Assembly (NCBI GenBank): GCA_963849005.1
Contig: CAWKGC010000023.1
Coordinates: 310,001-374,000 of the forward strand
Source: CAWKGC01 sp963849005
GTDB taxonomy: Bacteria > Pseudomonadota > Gammaproteobacteria > Burkholderiales > Usitatibacteraceae
DNA length: 64,000 nucleotides
Reading direction: 5' to 3'
The stretch's first letter is position 1; each line of letters starts with the position of its first letter. A program made the position numbers and the translations under genes. The notes beneath the pieces were generated by a model. It saw nothing but the letters and a program-made list of their open reading frames with translations, ran no database searches and was not told the DNA's origin. Shown one piece after another: positions 40,806 to 50,100 of the stretch.

Positions 40806-40940
40806 ATGGAATTCACCACCAAAGAAATCGTTTCGATCGAAAAGACCCTGGAAGAAGTCGCAGAGACGCAGATTCGCGAGCTGAACGACCTGCAACTGGC
40901 ACTTGTCGGCGGCGGCACCGGTTCGGTCATCATTGGCTAG
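40806..40940 (+). CDS. Double-glycine leader peptide, copy 5
   Basis: Same protein as copy 1 with a synonymous ATT in the last Ile codon. It ends 11 bases from the convergent exporter gene, with no terminator visible between them. Confidence 0.82.
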   Translation: MEFTTKEIVSIEKTLEEVAETQIRELNDLQLALVGGGTGSVIIG

Positions 40941-40951
40941 ATCGCCGGCTA

Positions 40952-43012
40952 CTAGAGGCCGATTTCGATTTTGCGAGCTGCATCCATGGTTGATTCTGGG
41001 CGATGGCTAACAATAACTAGCCCCAATCCTATTGGACCCAGCGATTTGGCAATTCGTCTCTCGAGCGAAACATCCAACTGATCAAAAGCCTCATCCAAGA
41101 ACAACACCTGAGGCCTGCGGTAAAGAGCACGAGCAAGTAACACCCGCTGCTTCTGCCCGCCCGAAAGGGCCATGCCGAGGCTGCCGACGATGGTGTTATA
41201 GGCCATTGGCATCGCCGATATTTCCTCGTCGATCATGGCCACCTGGGCGCACTGGCGCACTCGCTCAGGATCGTGGTCGGGATCGAAGAAACTGATGTTG
41301 TCTTCGATGGTCCCGACGAACAGATGGTCCTCCTGCATCACTGCGCCGATGCGGCCGCGGTATTGCGCCAGATCCCAGTCACGCAGGTCGCGCCCGTTCA
41401 CCCGGACCGTACCCTCCGTGGGCTCGAGCAGCCCGACCAGGACCTTGATGAGCGTCGTCTTCCCGCAGCCGGAGGGACCCACGATCGCCACGCTTTCCCC
41501 CGGCTTTACCGAAAAATCCACGCCGCGGAAGACGAAGCCTTCCGGCCCGTAGGCGAAGGCCAGCCCTTCCGCCTCGATCGTCAGCGTCCCGGCATTGGCC
41601 TCGCCCGAGAACCCGGAGCGCACCGGCTCCTCTTCGGACAGCGCGATGTCCGCGATGCGCTCGGCGTGCAGGTCGAGCATGCGGAAGTCGTTCCACTTGT
41701 CCACCAGCGCGTTGATTCGGCCGAGGAACACCAGCTTGAAGCCGAGGAACGCGTAGAGCATGCCGATGGAGAACTTGCCGTCCATCACGGCGATCGCGCC
41801 CAGGTAGATGATGATCACGTTCTCCAGCCCGAAGATCAGCGTGCTGGAGGTGCGTTGCCAGATGCCGATGTTCTGCACCTTCACCCCGGCGTTCACCTGG
41901 TCGACCACGAGGTTCTGGTAGGCGGCCCGGCGCTCGTTCTCGCGCAGGTTCAGCTTTATCGCCATCATCCCGCGCAGGGTCTCGATGAAGTGCGTTGCGC
42001 TCTTCGCCTCGTGCGACAGCTGCTCGTCGGTCGCATAGCGCTGCGGGTAATAGAGGAACCAGCGCGTCACGCCGTAGAGGAAGGCCGCGCCGATCACCAC
42101 GGCGGTGAGCGTCACGCTGTACCACGCCATCACGAAGAGCGTCAGCACCACCATCAGGCCGTCGACGACGGTCTCGACGAATGTCGTCGTCAGCGTGCGC
42201 TGCACCGCATCGACGCTGCGGAACTTGGAAACGATGTCGCCGATGTTGCGCTTCTCGAACCACTGCAGCGGCAGGCGCACCATGTGCGCGAACAATGTCG
42301 AGAGCAGCCGCATGTTCAGGTTGGTGCTGAGATAGACGCTCACCCACGCCCGCACCGCGCTCACCGCCACGCTGATGACCACGAGCGCGCCGAACGCCAG
42401 CGCCAGCACCGTGAGCAAGTCCCTGTCGCGCCCGACCAGCACGCGGTCGACCACGAACTGCAGGAAGAACGGCATCGCGATGGCGAAAACCTCCAGCGCC
42501 AGCGAAAGGATGAAGATCTGCGCGATCGTGCCCTTGAGGCCGTGCGCCACCGTCAGCAGCTGCCAGGCGCTCACCTGCTCGCGCTCGTCGCGCTTGCGGA
42601 AATTCGGCGTGGGGGAGAACTCCATCGCCACGCCGGTGAAGTGCCGCGATGCCTCGTCCAGGGTCAGGACGCGACGGCCGCGCGAGGGGTCGTGCACGGT
42701 GAGCTTGCGGCCCGAGACCGCGACGAGGACCACGAAATGGTTCATGTCCCAGTGCAGCAGGGCGGGAAGTTGCAGCTTTCCCAGCCCGTCCAGCGGCACC
42801 TGCACGCCGCGCGCGCTGAGCCCCATGCCTTCGGCGATCACGGAAATGTTCTTGAGCGTCACGCCCTTCAGCGAGGGCGAGAGCCGCACGCGCATCGCCG
42901 AGAGGTCGGTCAGGTAACCGTGGTACGAAGCCACCATCGCCAGGCAGGCGATGCCGCACTCGGGCGCCTCGCTTTGCAGGATGACGGGAACACGGCTGGT
43001 GAACAGCCCCAT
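40952..43012 (-). CDS. Peptidase-containing ABC exporter (C39 peptidase)
   Basis: Intact 686-residue PCAT. The C39 domain (residues 1-150) keeps its catalytic set: Gln13, Cys19 in PECGIACL, His92 in MNHFVVLV and Asp108 in VHDPSRGR. It should cut leaders after a double glycine. The TM domain spans about residues 165-440, then the ATPase has Walker A GPSGCGKTT, signature LSGGQKQR, Walker B VLFLDEAF and H-loop VIVSHRPE. It overlaps the HlyD gene stop (TGATG). The last 60 or so codons are AT-richer than the rest. Confidence 0.93.
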   Translation of the reverse strand: MGLFTSRVPVILQSEAPECGIACLAMVASYHGYLTDLSAMRVRLSPSLKGVTLKNISVIAEGMGLSARGVQVPLDGLGKLQLPALLHWDMNHFVVLVAVSGRKLTVHDPSRGRRVLTLDEASRHFTGVAMEFSPTPNFRKRDEREQVSAWQLLTVAHGLKGTIAQIFILSLALEVFAIAMPFFLQFVVDRVLVGRDRDLLTVLALAFGALVVISVAVSAVRAWVSVYLSTNLNMRLLSTLFAHMVRLPLQWFEKRNIGDIVSKFRSVDAVQRTLTTTFVETVVDGLMVVLTLFVMAWYSVTLTAVVIGAAFLYGVTRWFLYYPQRYATDEQLSHEAKSATHFIETLRGMMAIKLNLRENERRAAYQNLVVDQVNAGVKVQNIGIWQRTSSTLIFGLENVIIIYLGAIAVMDGKFSIGMLYAFLGFKLVFLGRINALVDKWNDFRMLDLHAERIADIALSEEEPVRSGFSGEANAGTLTIEAEGLAFAYGPEGFVFRGVDFSVKPGESVAIVGPSGCGKTTLIKVLVGLLEPTEGTVRVNGRDLRDWDLAQYRGRIGAVMQEDHLFVGTIEDNISFFDPDHDPERVRQCAQVAMIDEEISAMPMAYNTIVGSLGMALSGGQKQRVLLARALYRRPQVLFLDEAFDQLDVSLERRIAKSLGPIGLGLVIVSHRPESTMDAARKIEIGL

Positions 43013-44265
43013 CAGAGCCGCCCCTTCAACTGCAGCACCGGCTCGAACAGCCATTCCAGCAGCGTGCGCCTCTCCAGCAGGATGTCGGCGTTGACCAGCA
43101 TGCCCGGCCTGAGCGGCACTTCCTGCCCGAGCGCGGCGACGTTCTGGCGCTCCAGCTTCACGTCCACGCGGTAGGCCGCTTCCTTCACCGGCAGCGGCCC
43201 CACCTTGTCGCCGGGCGACCACACGGCGCGGCTGATCTCGGTCACCACGCCCTTGTACTGCCCGAAGCGCTCGTAGGGGAAGGCCTCGTAGCGCATGACG
43301 ACTTCCTGCCCCTTGTTGATGAAGCCGATCGCGCGCGTCGGCACCAGCAACTCGGCATGCAGGCCGCTGCCCTTGGGCAGGATCGTCGCAAGCGTCGAAT
43401 CCGCCGCGGCCGACTGTCCCTTGTTCACCGCCACGTTGGTGATCGTGCCGCTGATCGGGGCCTTGATGACCGTCTCGCGGCGCGCCTCGGCGTTGGCGAT
43501 GTTTTCCTGCAGTTCGCTCATCTGGCGCGCCACGCCGTCGACCTGGGCTCGCGAGCGCAACTGGATGCTGGGCTCCTCGAGCTTTGCCGACGACAGGTCG
43601 CGGTCGAGCTGGCCGCGGGTGCGCTTGAGCGCCTGCAGCTTGATCTGCTGCTCGGTCACCTCGTCGAGCTTCTGCTTCACGACGATGTCGGAGACGAACT
43701 TGTCGCCGGCAAGTTGCTGGTAGCGCGCCGCCTGTTCCCTGGCGGACTTGACGCGCGTCTCCTGCAGCTTGATCTCGCTGTCGGCCTGCGCCACCTCGTT
43801 CTCGAGGTCCTTCACGCGCTTCTTGAGCTGCGTCACCTGCTGCTCGCCGAGCTCGCGCCATTGCGCCTGTTCCTTTTCGAGGATCAGGCGGCGGGCCTGC
43901 AGTTCCTGCGCGACGGTCTCGCCGGTGCCGCCGCTGGCCGAGCGGTCGTAGGCGATCCTGGCCATGGGCGCGCCCGCGGCGATCTCGTCGCCTTCCTTGA
44001 TGAGCAGCTCGGCCACGCGCCCGGCGTCGGAGATCATCACGCGCGCGGCGCCCACGTCGAGGGAAAGGAAGCCCTCGACGCGCTCGCGCCGCGTGTACTC
44101 GCCGAAGATGGCGACCGCGAGAACGACCGCGGCGGTGCCGGCAGCGAGCAAGGTGAAGGCCCAATAGGGGACGGGCTGGGCAAGCGTCGTCTCGCCGAGG
44201 TATTTCTCGCGCTGGGCGTCGACTGCTTCCTGTCGGAAAAGCTTGCGGGGCGTCGGATTCGTCAT
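43012..44265 (-). CDS. HlyD-family membrane fusion protein
   Basis: Intact 417-residue adaptor. One TM (YWAFTLLAAGTAAVVLAVAIF, about residues 32-52), a first lipoyl half, long coiled-coil hairpin (EKEQAQWRELGEQQVTQLKK onward), the second lipoyl half with VIKAPISGTITNVAVNKGQ and a beta-barrel (GMLVNADILLERRTLLEW). It bridges the exporter to an outer-membrane channel, which is not encoded here and is probably a shared TolC. It is coupled to the exporter. Confidence 0.92.
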   Translation of the reverse strand: MTNPTPRKLFRQEAVDAQREKYLGETTLAQPVPYWAFTLLAAGTAAVVLAVAIFGEYTRRERVEGFLSLDVGAARVMISDAGRVAELLIKEGDEIAAGAPMARIAYDRSASGGTGETVAQELQARRLILEKEQAQWRELGEQQVTQLKKRVKDLENEVAQADSEIKLQETRVKSAREQAARYQQLAGDKFVSDIVVKQKLDEVTEQQIKLQALKRTRGQLDRDLSSAKLEEPSIQLRSRAQVDGVARQMSELQENIANAEARRETVIKAPISGTITNVAVNKGQSAAADSTLATILPKGSGLHAELLVPTRAIGFINKGQEVVMRYEAFPYERFGQYKGVVTEISRAVWSPGDKVGPLPVKEAAYRVDVKLERQNVAALGQEVPLRPGMLVNADILLERRTLLEWLFEPVLQLKGRL

Positions 44266-44370
44266 GGAAAGGGGTGGTCGCTGCCGGCTCGTTTCACTGC
44301 TGGCCGTCATGCGTTGCCGGATTGTAAGGCATCGCTGCATTTCGCCCGGGGCTTGCAAAGCAAATCGACA

Positions 44371-44390
44371 TGGTGATAATGTTGTCACCA
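44371..44390. promoter_or_regulatory. Palindrome at the lexA start, candidate LexA operator
   Basis: TGGTGATAATGTTGTCACCA is a 20-base imperfect palindrome with 6-7 base arms that ends on the first base of the lexA ATG. The position fits autorepression. A closely similar site occurs at 56761-56777. Confidence 0.6.
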
Positions 44391-44989
44391 TGCCGAATCT
44401 GACCGACCGCCAAGCCGAAATCCTCGACTTCATCCGCCGCCATCTCGCCGAGGAGGGCCGCCCGCCGACGCGCCCGGAAATGGCAAGCGCCTTCAAGCTC
44501 GGTTCGACCAACGGCGTCCACAAGCACCTGCAGGCGCTGGCGAAGAAGGGCGCCATCGCGCTCATCCCGGGTGCGGCGCGCGGCATCCGCATCCTCGAGG
44601 AAGCAGGGCTCCCGCTGGTGGGGCGCGTGGCCGCGGGCAGCCCGATACTCGCGCAGGAAAACCTCCTCGGCCGTCCCGACGTGAACCCGGAGCTCTTCCG
44701 CCCGCGCGCCGATTACCTCCTGCAGGTGAAGGGGCTGTCGATGAAGGACGAAGGCATCCTCGACGGCGACTGGCTGGCGGTGCACCGCGCGCCGGAAGCG
44801 AAGAACGGCCAGATCGTGGTTGCCCGAATCAATGACGAGGTCACGGTGAAGCGCCTGCACCATAGGGGCGGAAAGGTGGAGCTGCTCCCCGCCAATGCCG
44901 ACTTCAAGCCCATTGTCGTGGACACGCGCCGCGATGCCTTTGCCATCGAAGGCATCGCGGTCGGCGTGTTGCGCAACTTCCACGCATGA
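44390..44989 (+). CDS. lexA: LexA SOS repressor
   Basis: Intact 199 residues. The N-terminal winged helix (LTDRQAEILDFIRRHLAEEG, TRPEMASAF, GVHKHLQALAKKG) precedes the peptidase domain with the self-cleavage AG in GRVAAGSPILA, catalytic Ser in VKGLSMKDEGI and Lys in EVTVKRL. It heads the imuA-imuB-dnaE2 cassette and overlaps imuA by four bases, so this copy should control the mutasome. Whether a second lexA exists elsewhere is unknown. Confidence 0.95.
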   Translation: MPNLTDRQAEILDFIRRHLAEEGRPPTRPEMASAFKLGSTNGVHKHLQALAKKGAIALIPGAARGIRILEEAGLPLVGRVAAGSPILAQENLLGRPDVNPELFRPRADYLLQVKGLSMKDEGILDGDWLAVHRAPEAKNGQIVVARINDEVTVKRLHHRGGKVELLPANADFKPIVVDTRRDAFAIEGIAVGVLRNFHA

Positions 44990-45717
44990 GCGCTTGCGTC
45001 GATGAGCTTCTCCAGCATCCGGCGCTGTGGCGCGGCGGCCAGCTCGCTGCCTTGCATCCGGGGCTGGCTACGGGCCATGCCGCGCTCGACCGGGAGTTGC
45101 CCGGCGGCGGCCTGCCGCAAGGCGCGCTCACCGAGATCCTCTCGGACGGCAGGGGCATAGGCGAGGTGTCTTTCCTTGCCTCGCTGCTGGGTGCGGAAAA
45201 AGCCGATGGAAGGCTGGTCGCCTGGATTGCGCCGCCGTGGCTGCCGTACTCGCCTGCGCTTGCGAAGGCCGGGCTGGCGCTGGATCGCATGCTGGTGGTG
45301 CAGCCGGAAAGGGCCCTCGACGGCCTGTGGGCGGCGGAACAGGCCTTGCGCTCGGGTGCTTGCCACGCGGTGCTCTGCTGGCTCGATGCCTCCCTGGGAC
45401 GCGACGGTTACGCCTGGCTGAGAAGGCTGTCGATGGCGGCGGAGGCAGGGAAATCCTGCGGCATCCTGCTGCGCTCGATGGCCGCTGCCGGGCAGCCCAC
45501 CCCGGCACAGGTTCGCCTTGCCCTCGCGCCGGAAAAAGATCGCCTCTCGGTGCGCATCCTGAAGCGCCGCGGCCCGCCTTGCACGCTGCCCATAGCTCTC
45601 GACCTGATGCGAGAGCCGCCGCGCACCCGCCGCATTCCGCCCACCGTGCTGCCTGCGCTGCCGAACACCCTTCCGCCTGCGCTTCGCCGACCCACGCCGC
45701 TACAGATCGCCCGCTGA
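44986..45717 (+). CDS. imuA: Translesion synthesis accessory protein ImuA
   Basis: A 243-residue RecA-like protein of the mutasome. LDRELPGGGLPQGALTEILSD aligns with the RecA/SulA core, but the P-loop lacks the GKT triad (DGRGIGEVSFL), as usual for ImuA. The tail is Pro/Arg-rich. It works with ImuB and DnaE2 in SOS mutagenesis. Confidence 0.9.
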   Translation: MSACVDELLQHPALWRGGQLAALHPGLATGHAALDRELPGGGLPQGALTEILSDGRGIGEVSFLASLLGAEKADGRLVAWIAPPWLPYSPALAKAGLALDRMLVVQPERALDGLWAAEQALRSGACHAVLCWLDASLGRDGYAWLRRLSMAAEAGKSCGILLRSMAAAGQPTPAQVRLALAPEKDRLSVRILKRRGPPCTLPIALDLMREPPRTRRIPPTVLPALPNTLPPALRRPTPLQIAR

Positions 45718-45729
45718 AGCGGATTTGCA

Positions 45730-47172
45730 ATGCTGTGGATCGCGCTTTACCTGCCCCAACTCCCCCTGCAACTCGCCGAGCGATGCGCGCTGGCGAACCC
45801 GCCGTTGGCAATCTCGGACGGCTCCTTGCAGCGCCCCGCTGTCGTCTGTGCCAACGAAGCTGCGCGCGAAGGCGGCGTGCGTCCCGGCATGGCAGTTGCC
45901 GCCGCCAAGGCGCTGATGGGAGAACTGCGCGTGAAGGTGCGCGAAGCAGGGGAGGATCTCGCCGCGCTGGAGCGCCTCGCGGCCTGGGCCGGCCAGTTCA
46001 CCTCCTCGGTTGCGATCCGCGGCGGCGAAGGCCTGCTGCTCGAAGTGGAAACCAGCGTGAAGCTGTTCGCGGGCCTCGCCAAGCTGCTCGCGAAGCTGCG
46101 CGTGGGGGTGAGCGAACTGGGCTTCCGCGCCGCCATCGGTATCGCGCCGACACCGCATGCGGCATGGCTCTTCGCCAAGGCGGACGAAAGCGGCATCGCG
46201 GTGCGCAGTTGCTCGGCGATTGCGGAACTCCCCGCGCGGCTCACCGACCTGCCGCTGTTTCTCCTCGACTGGCCCGACACGATGCTGGCGAGGCTCGCGG
46301 ACCTGGGGCTCGTGCGCGTGGGCGACGTGCTCGCGCTGCCGCGCGCGGGCTTTCGCCAGCGCTTCGGCGCGCACGCTGCGGCGGACCTGGATCGCCTCGC
46401 CGGGACCTTGCCCGACCCCAAGGTCTTCTACATCCCGCCGGAGTGCTTCGGCGCGAAGCTGGAGTTGCCGATGGAAGCCGCCACCACCGAGGCGATCCTG
46501 TTCCCCCTGAAGCGCCTGCTGGGCGAACTGGAGGGTTTTCTGCGCGCGCGTGGCAAGGGCGTGCAGCAACTGCACCTCACGCTCGGCCACAGCCACGGGC
46601 GCACCCGGGTCGCGATCGAACTCGCCGCGCCGGACCGCGATGCCGCGCGCCTCACCATGCTCGCCCGGGAAAAGCTGGATCGCATCAGGCTTTTGCAGCC
46701 GACGCTCACGGTAGCGCTGGAGGCAGACCGGTTGCTCGAGTTTGCCCCCGGCAATGCCTCGTGGCTGCCGGAGCGCGAGAACGCGAAGCTCGGCGCCAAC
46801 CATCTCGTCGAAAGGCTCACCGCAAGGCTCGGCAAGTCGCGCGTGTTCGGCATCGCCCTTGGCGACGACCATCGCCCGGAGCGCGCGTGGCGCAATGGCA
46901 CGGCGGCGCCGGCCCGCGCTGCCTATCTTCCAAGGCGCCCCTTGTGGCTGCTGCCCACGCCGCAAAGCCTCATCGCCGGCGGAAAGGGCCCGAAGCTGCA
47001 GGGCGAACTCGAGTTCCTGGCGGGACCGGAGAGGATAGAAACCGGCTGGTGGGACGGGGAAGCGGTGAACCGGGACTACTTCGTCGCCCGCAACCCGGCC
47101 GGCGAGACGTTCTGGATCTATCGCGAGCACCACCGCCCCGCGGCGTGGTACCTGCACGGCGTGTTCTCGTGA
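45730..47172 (+). CDS. imuB: Y-family polymerase-like protein ImuB
   Basis: Intact 480 residues of the Y-family fold. The acidic residues needed for catalysis are missing: the N-terminus reads WIALYLPQLPLQLAERC where active polymerases have DxD. ImuB is therefore a scaffold joining the beta clamp and DnaE2. HhH motifs (LARLADLGLVRVGDVLAL) follow. Confidence 0.92.
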   Translation: MLWIALYLPQLPLQLAERCALANPPLAISDGSLQRPAVVCANEAAREGGVRPGMAVAAAKALMGELRVKVREAGEDLAALERLAAWAGQFTSSVAIRGGEGLLLEVETSVKLFAGLAKLLAKLRVGVSELGFRAAIGIAPTPHAAWLFAKADESGIAVRSCSAIAELPARLTDLPLFLLDWPDTMLARLADLGLVRVGDVLALPRAGFRQRFGAHAAADLDRLAGTLPDPKVFYIPPECFGAKLELPMEAATTEAILFPLKRLLGELEGFLRARGKGVQQLHLTLGHSHGRTRVAIELAAPDRDAARLTMLAREKLDRIRLLQPTLTVALEADRLLEFAPGNASWLPERENAKLGANHLVERLTARLGKSRVFGIALGDDHRPERAWRNGTAAPARAAYLPRRPLWLLPTPQSLIAGGKGPKLQGELEFLAGPERIETGWWDGEAVNRDYFVARNPAGETFWIYREHHRPAAWYLHGVFS

Positions 47173-47182
47173 GCCGCCCGCC

Positions 47183-50100
47183 ATGGTCCCGTCCTATGCC
47201 GAGTTGCACTGCATCTCGAACTACACCTTCCTGCGCGGCGCCTCGCACCCGGAGGACCTCGTCAGGCGCGCCGCGGCGCTGGGCTACGCGGCGCTCGCGA
47301 TCACCGACGAATGCTCGGTCGCGGGCGTGGTGCGGGCCTGGGTCACCGCAAGGGACCTCGGCTTCAAGCTGCTTGTCGGAGCCGAGTTCCGCCTTGCCGA
47401 CGGCCTGCGCATGGTCGTGCTCGCGGCCACCATCAAGGGCTACGAGGCGCTCTGCGAACTGATCACGCTTGCCCGGCGTGCGGCCCCCAAGGGCGAATAC
47501 CGCCTTGCCCGAGAAGACGTGCCCGCGATGCCGGGCTGCCTCGCGCTCTGGTTGCCCGGCGAAGCGCCGGAAACTTGCGATGGCCAATGGCTTTCCTCGC
47601 GCTTTCCCGAAGGCGCGTGGATCGCGGTCGAGCTTTCCCGCGGCCCCGACGACGAGGCCCGGCTGGCGCTCCTGGAGGCGCTCTCGCAATCGACGGGGTT
47701 GAGGCTCGCGGCGGCGGGCGACGTGCACATGCACGCGCGCTCCTGCAAGTCGCTGCAGGACACGCTCACCGCGATCCGCCTGGGCAAGACCGTTGCCGAA
47801 GTCGGCCGCGATCTGCAGCCCAACGGCGAGAGGAACCTGCGCACCATCGGCCGGCTCTGCGCGATACATCCGCCGGAGCAGCTCATCGAGACGCTCGCCA
47901 TCGCCGCGCGCTGCGCCTTTTCCCTGGGCGAACTCAAGTACGAATACCCCGACGAGCTGGTCCCCGCCGGCGGCACGCCGACTTCGCACCTGCGCACGCT
48001 CACCCTCCAGGGTCTCCAGCGCCGCTATCCCGCAGGCGCGCCGAAGCACGTCACCGACATCGTCGCCCATGAGCTGAAGCTGATCGGGGAACTCGGCTAC
48101 GAGCCCTTTTTCCTCACCGTCCACGACATCGTCTGGTTCGCCAAGGGCAGGGGCATCCTCTGCCAGGGCAGGGGGTCGGCGGCCAACTCCGCGGTCTGCT
48201 ATTGCCTGGGCATCACCGAGGTCGATCCCGAGCGCATGCAGGTGCTGTTCGAGCGCTTCATCTCGAAGGAAAGGAACGAGCCGCCCGACATCGACGTCGA
48301 CTTCGAGCACCAGCGCCGCGAGGAAGTGATCCAGTACCTGTATGAAAAATACGGCCGCGAACGCGCGGCGCTCACCGCGGTGGTCATCACCTACCAGCCG
48401 AAGAGCGCGCTGAAGGATGTCGGCAAGGCGCTCGGGCTTTCGCTCGACCAGGTCGAGCTGCTGTCGAAATCGCTGTCGTGGTGGGACGACCGCAATGCCA
48501 TGAAACAGCGCCTCGCCGAGGCCGGCTTCGACCCGGCCAACCGCGTCGTGCGCAAGGTCACGGAACTGGTGCAGCAGTTGATCGGTTTTCCGCGCCACCT
48601 CTCGCAGCATCCCGGCGGCTTCGTCATCGACAACCGGCGGCTCTCGCGGCTGGTGCCGGTGGAAAACGCCACGATGCCCGGGCGCACCGTGATCCAGTGG
48701 GACAAGGACGACCTGGATGCCATGGGGCTGCTCAAGGTCGATGTGCTCGGCCTCGGCATGCTCTCCGCCATCCGCCGTTCGATCGAGCTGGTGAACGCCT
48801 ATCGCGGCACGCGGATGGAAATGGGCGACATCCCGGCGGAAGACCCGGCCACCTACGAGATGATCCGGCGCGCCGACACCATCGGCGTATTCCAGATCGA
48901 ATCGCGGGCGCAGATGTCGATGCTGCCGCGCCTGAAGCCGCGCTGCTTCTACGACCTGGTGATCGAAGTCGCCATCGTCAGGCCCGGCCCGATCATGGGC
49001 GGCATGGTCCATCCCTACCTGCGCCGCCGCGAAGGCACGGAGCCGGTCACCTATCCCGGCCCCGAGGTGAAGAAGGTGCTCGAGCGCACCCTCGGCGTGT
49101 CGATCTTCCAGGAGCAGGTGATGCAGCTGGCCGTGGTCGCGGCCGGCTTCTCCCCGGGCGAGGCGGACCAGCTGAGGCGCGCGATGGCGTCCTGGAGGCG
49201 GCGCGGGGGCATAGAGCCGTTCCGCGACAAGCTGGTGAAGGGCATGCTCGCGCGCGGCTATCCGCAGGCCTACGCCGAGCAGATCTACCAGCAGATCCAG
49301 GGCTTCGGCGAGTACGGTTTTCCCGAGTCGCACGCAGCGAGCTTCGCGCTGCTGGTCTATGTCTCGTCCTGGCTGAAGCGCCACGAGCCGGCGGCGTTCA
49401 CCTGCGGCCTGCTCAACGCCCAGCCGCTCGGCTTCTATTCGCCCTCGCAGTTGGTTCAGGACGCCCGCCGGCACGGCGTCGAGGTGCGCCCGGTGGACGT
49501 CACCGCGAGCATGGTGCAAAGCACGCTCGAACCCGGTCCGGAGGGAAAACCCGCCATTCGGCTCGGGCTGGACAGGGTTTATGGACTTAAAGTGATTTCT
49601 TGTGAATCTATCGTAACATCAAGATTCAAAGCTGAATTCAGTTCTGTCGAAGACATGGCCCGTCGGGCTGGGCTGGATCGCAAGGACCTCGACGCCCTGG
49701 CTGCGTCCGACGCCCTGAAGTCGGTCTCGGGGAACCGCCGGCAGGCGCTTTGGCAGGCGCTGGCGATCGACCCGGAAACCGCGCTCGGCATGCCGCAGGG
49801 CGCAACCGGAGATCCGAAGCTGACGGAGCCGACCGAAGGCCAGGAGATCCTCGCCGACTACGCTTCGACGGGGCTGACGCTGCGCCGCCATCCGCTGGCC
49901 TTGCTGCGCGAACGGTTGCGGAAGCTCGGACTGAAGACAGCGGAGGAGGTGGCGCACTCGCGCCATGGCCAGCTAGTCAGGGCGGCGGGCATCGTCACCT
50001 GCCGCCAGCGCCCGGCGACAGCGAGCGGGGTGATGTTCGTGACGCTCGAGGACGAGACCGGTTACGTGAACCTTGTCGTCTGGAACGACCGTGTCGAGAA

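Larger units (their letters stand above)
40131..40940 (+). repeat. Tandem array of five 169-base gene units
   Basis: The starts lie at 40131, 40300, 40469, 40637 and 40806, so the period is 169 (once 168) bases. Gene and spacer repeat together with only a few base differences. All copies point the same way, suggesting one polycistronic transcript that multiplies precursor dosage. Confidence 0.95.

Noticed and set aside
40131..40940. CRISPR array or non-coding tandem repeat
   Set aside because: The repeat unit is 169 bases with spacers nearly identical between units, and each unit has a ribosome site and the same complete ORF.
40131..40940. Assembly artefact producing false copies
   Set aside because: The copies differ by a missense change, synonymous changes and a one-base spacer deletion, which a mere duplication error would not create. 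Exact copy number still needs spanning reads.
41273..43174. A 633-codon plus-strand frame opposite the exporter
   Set aside because: The exporter frame contains every C39 and ABC motif; the opposite frame has low-complexity charged composition and no recognisable motif.
40131..44265. Modified bacteriocin (RiPP) cluster
   Set aside because: No LanM, YcaO, radical SAM or immunity gene is visible nearby, and the 7-8 residue core has no Cys and few modifiable residues.
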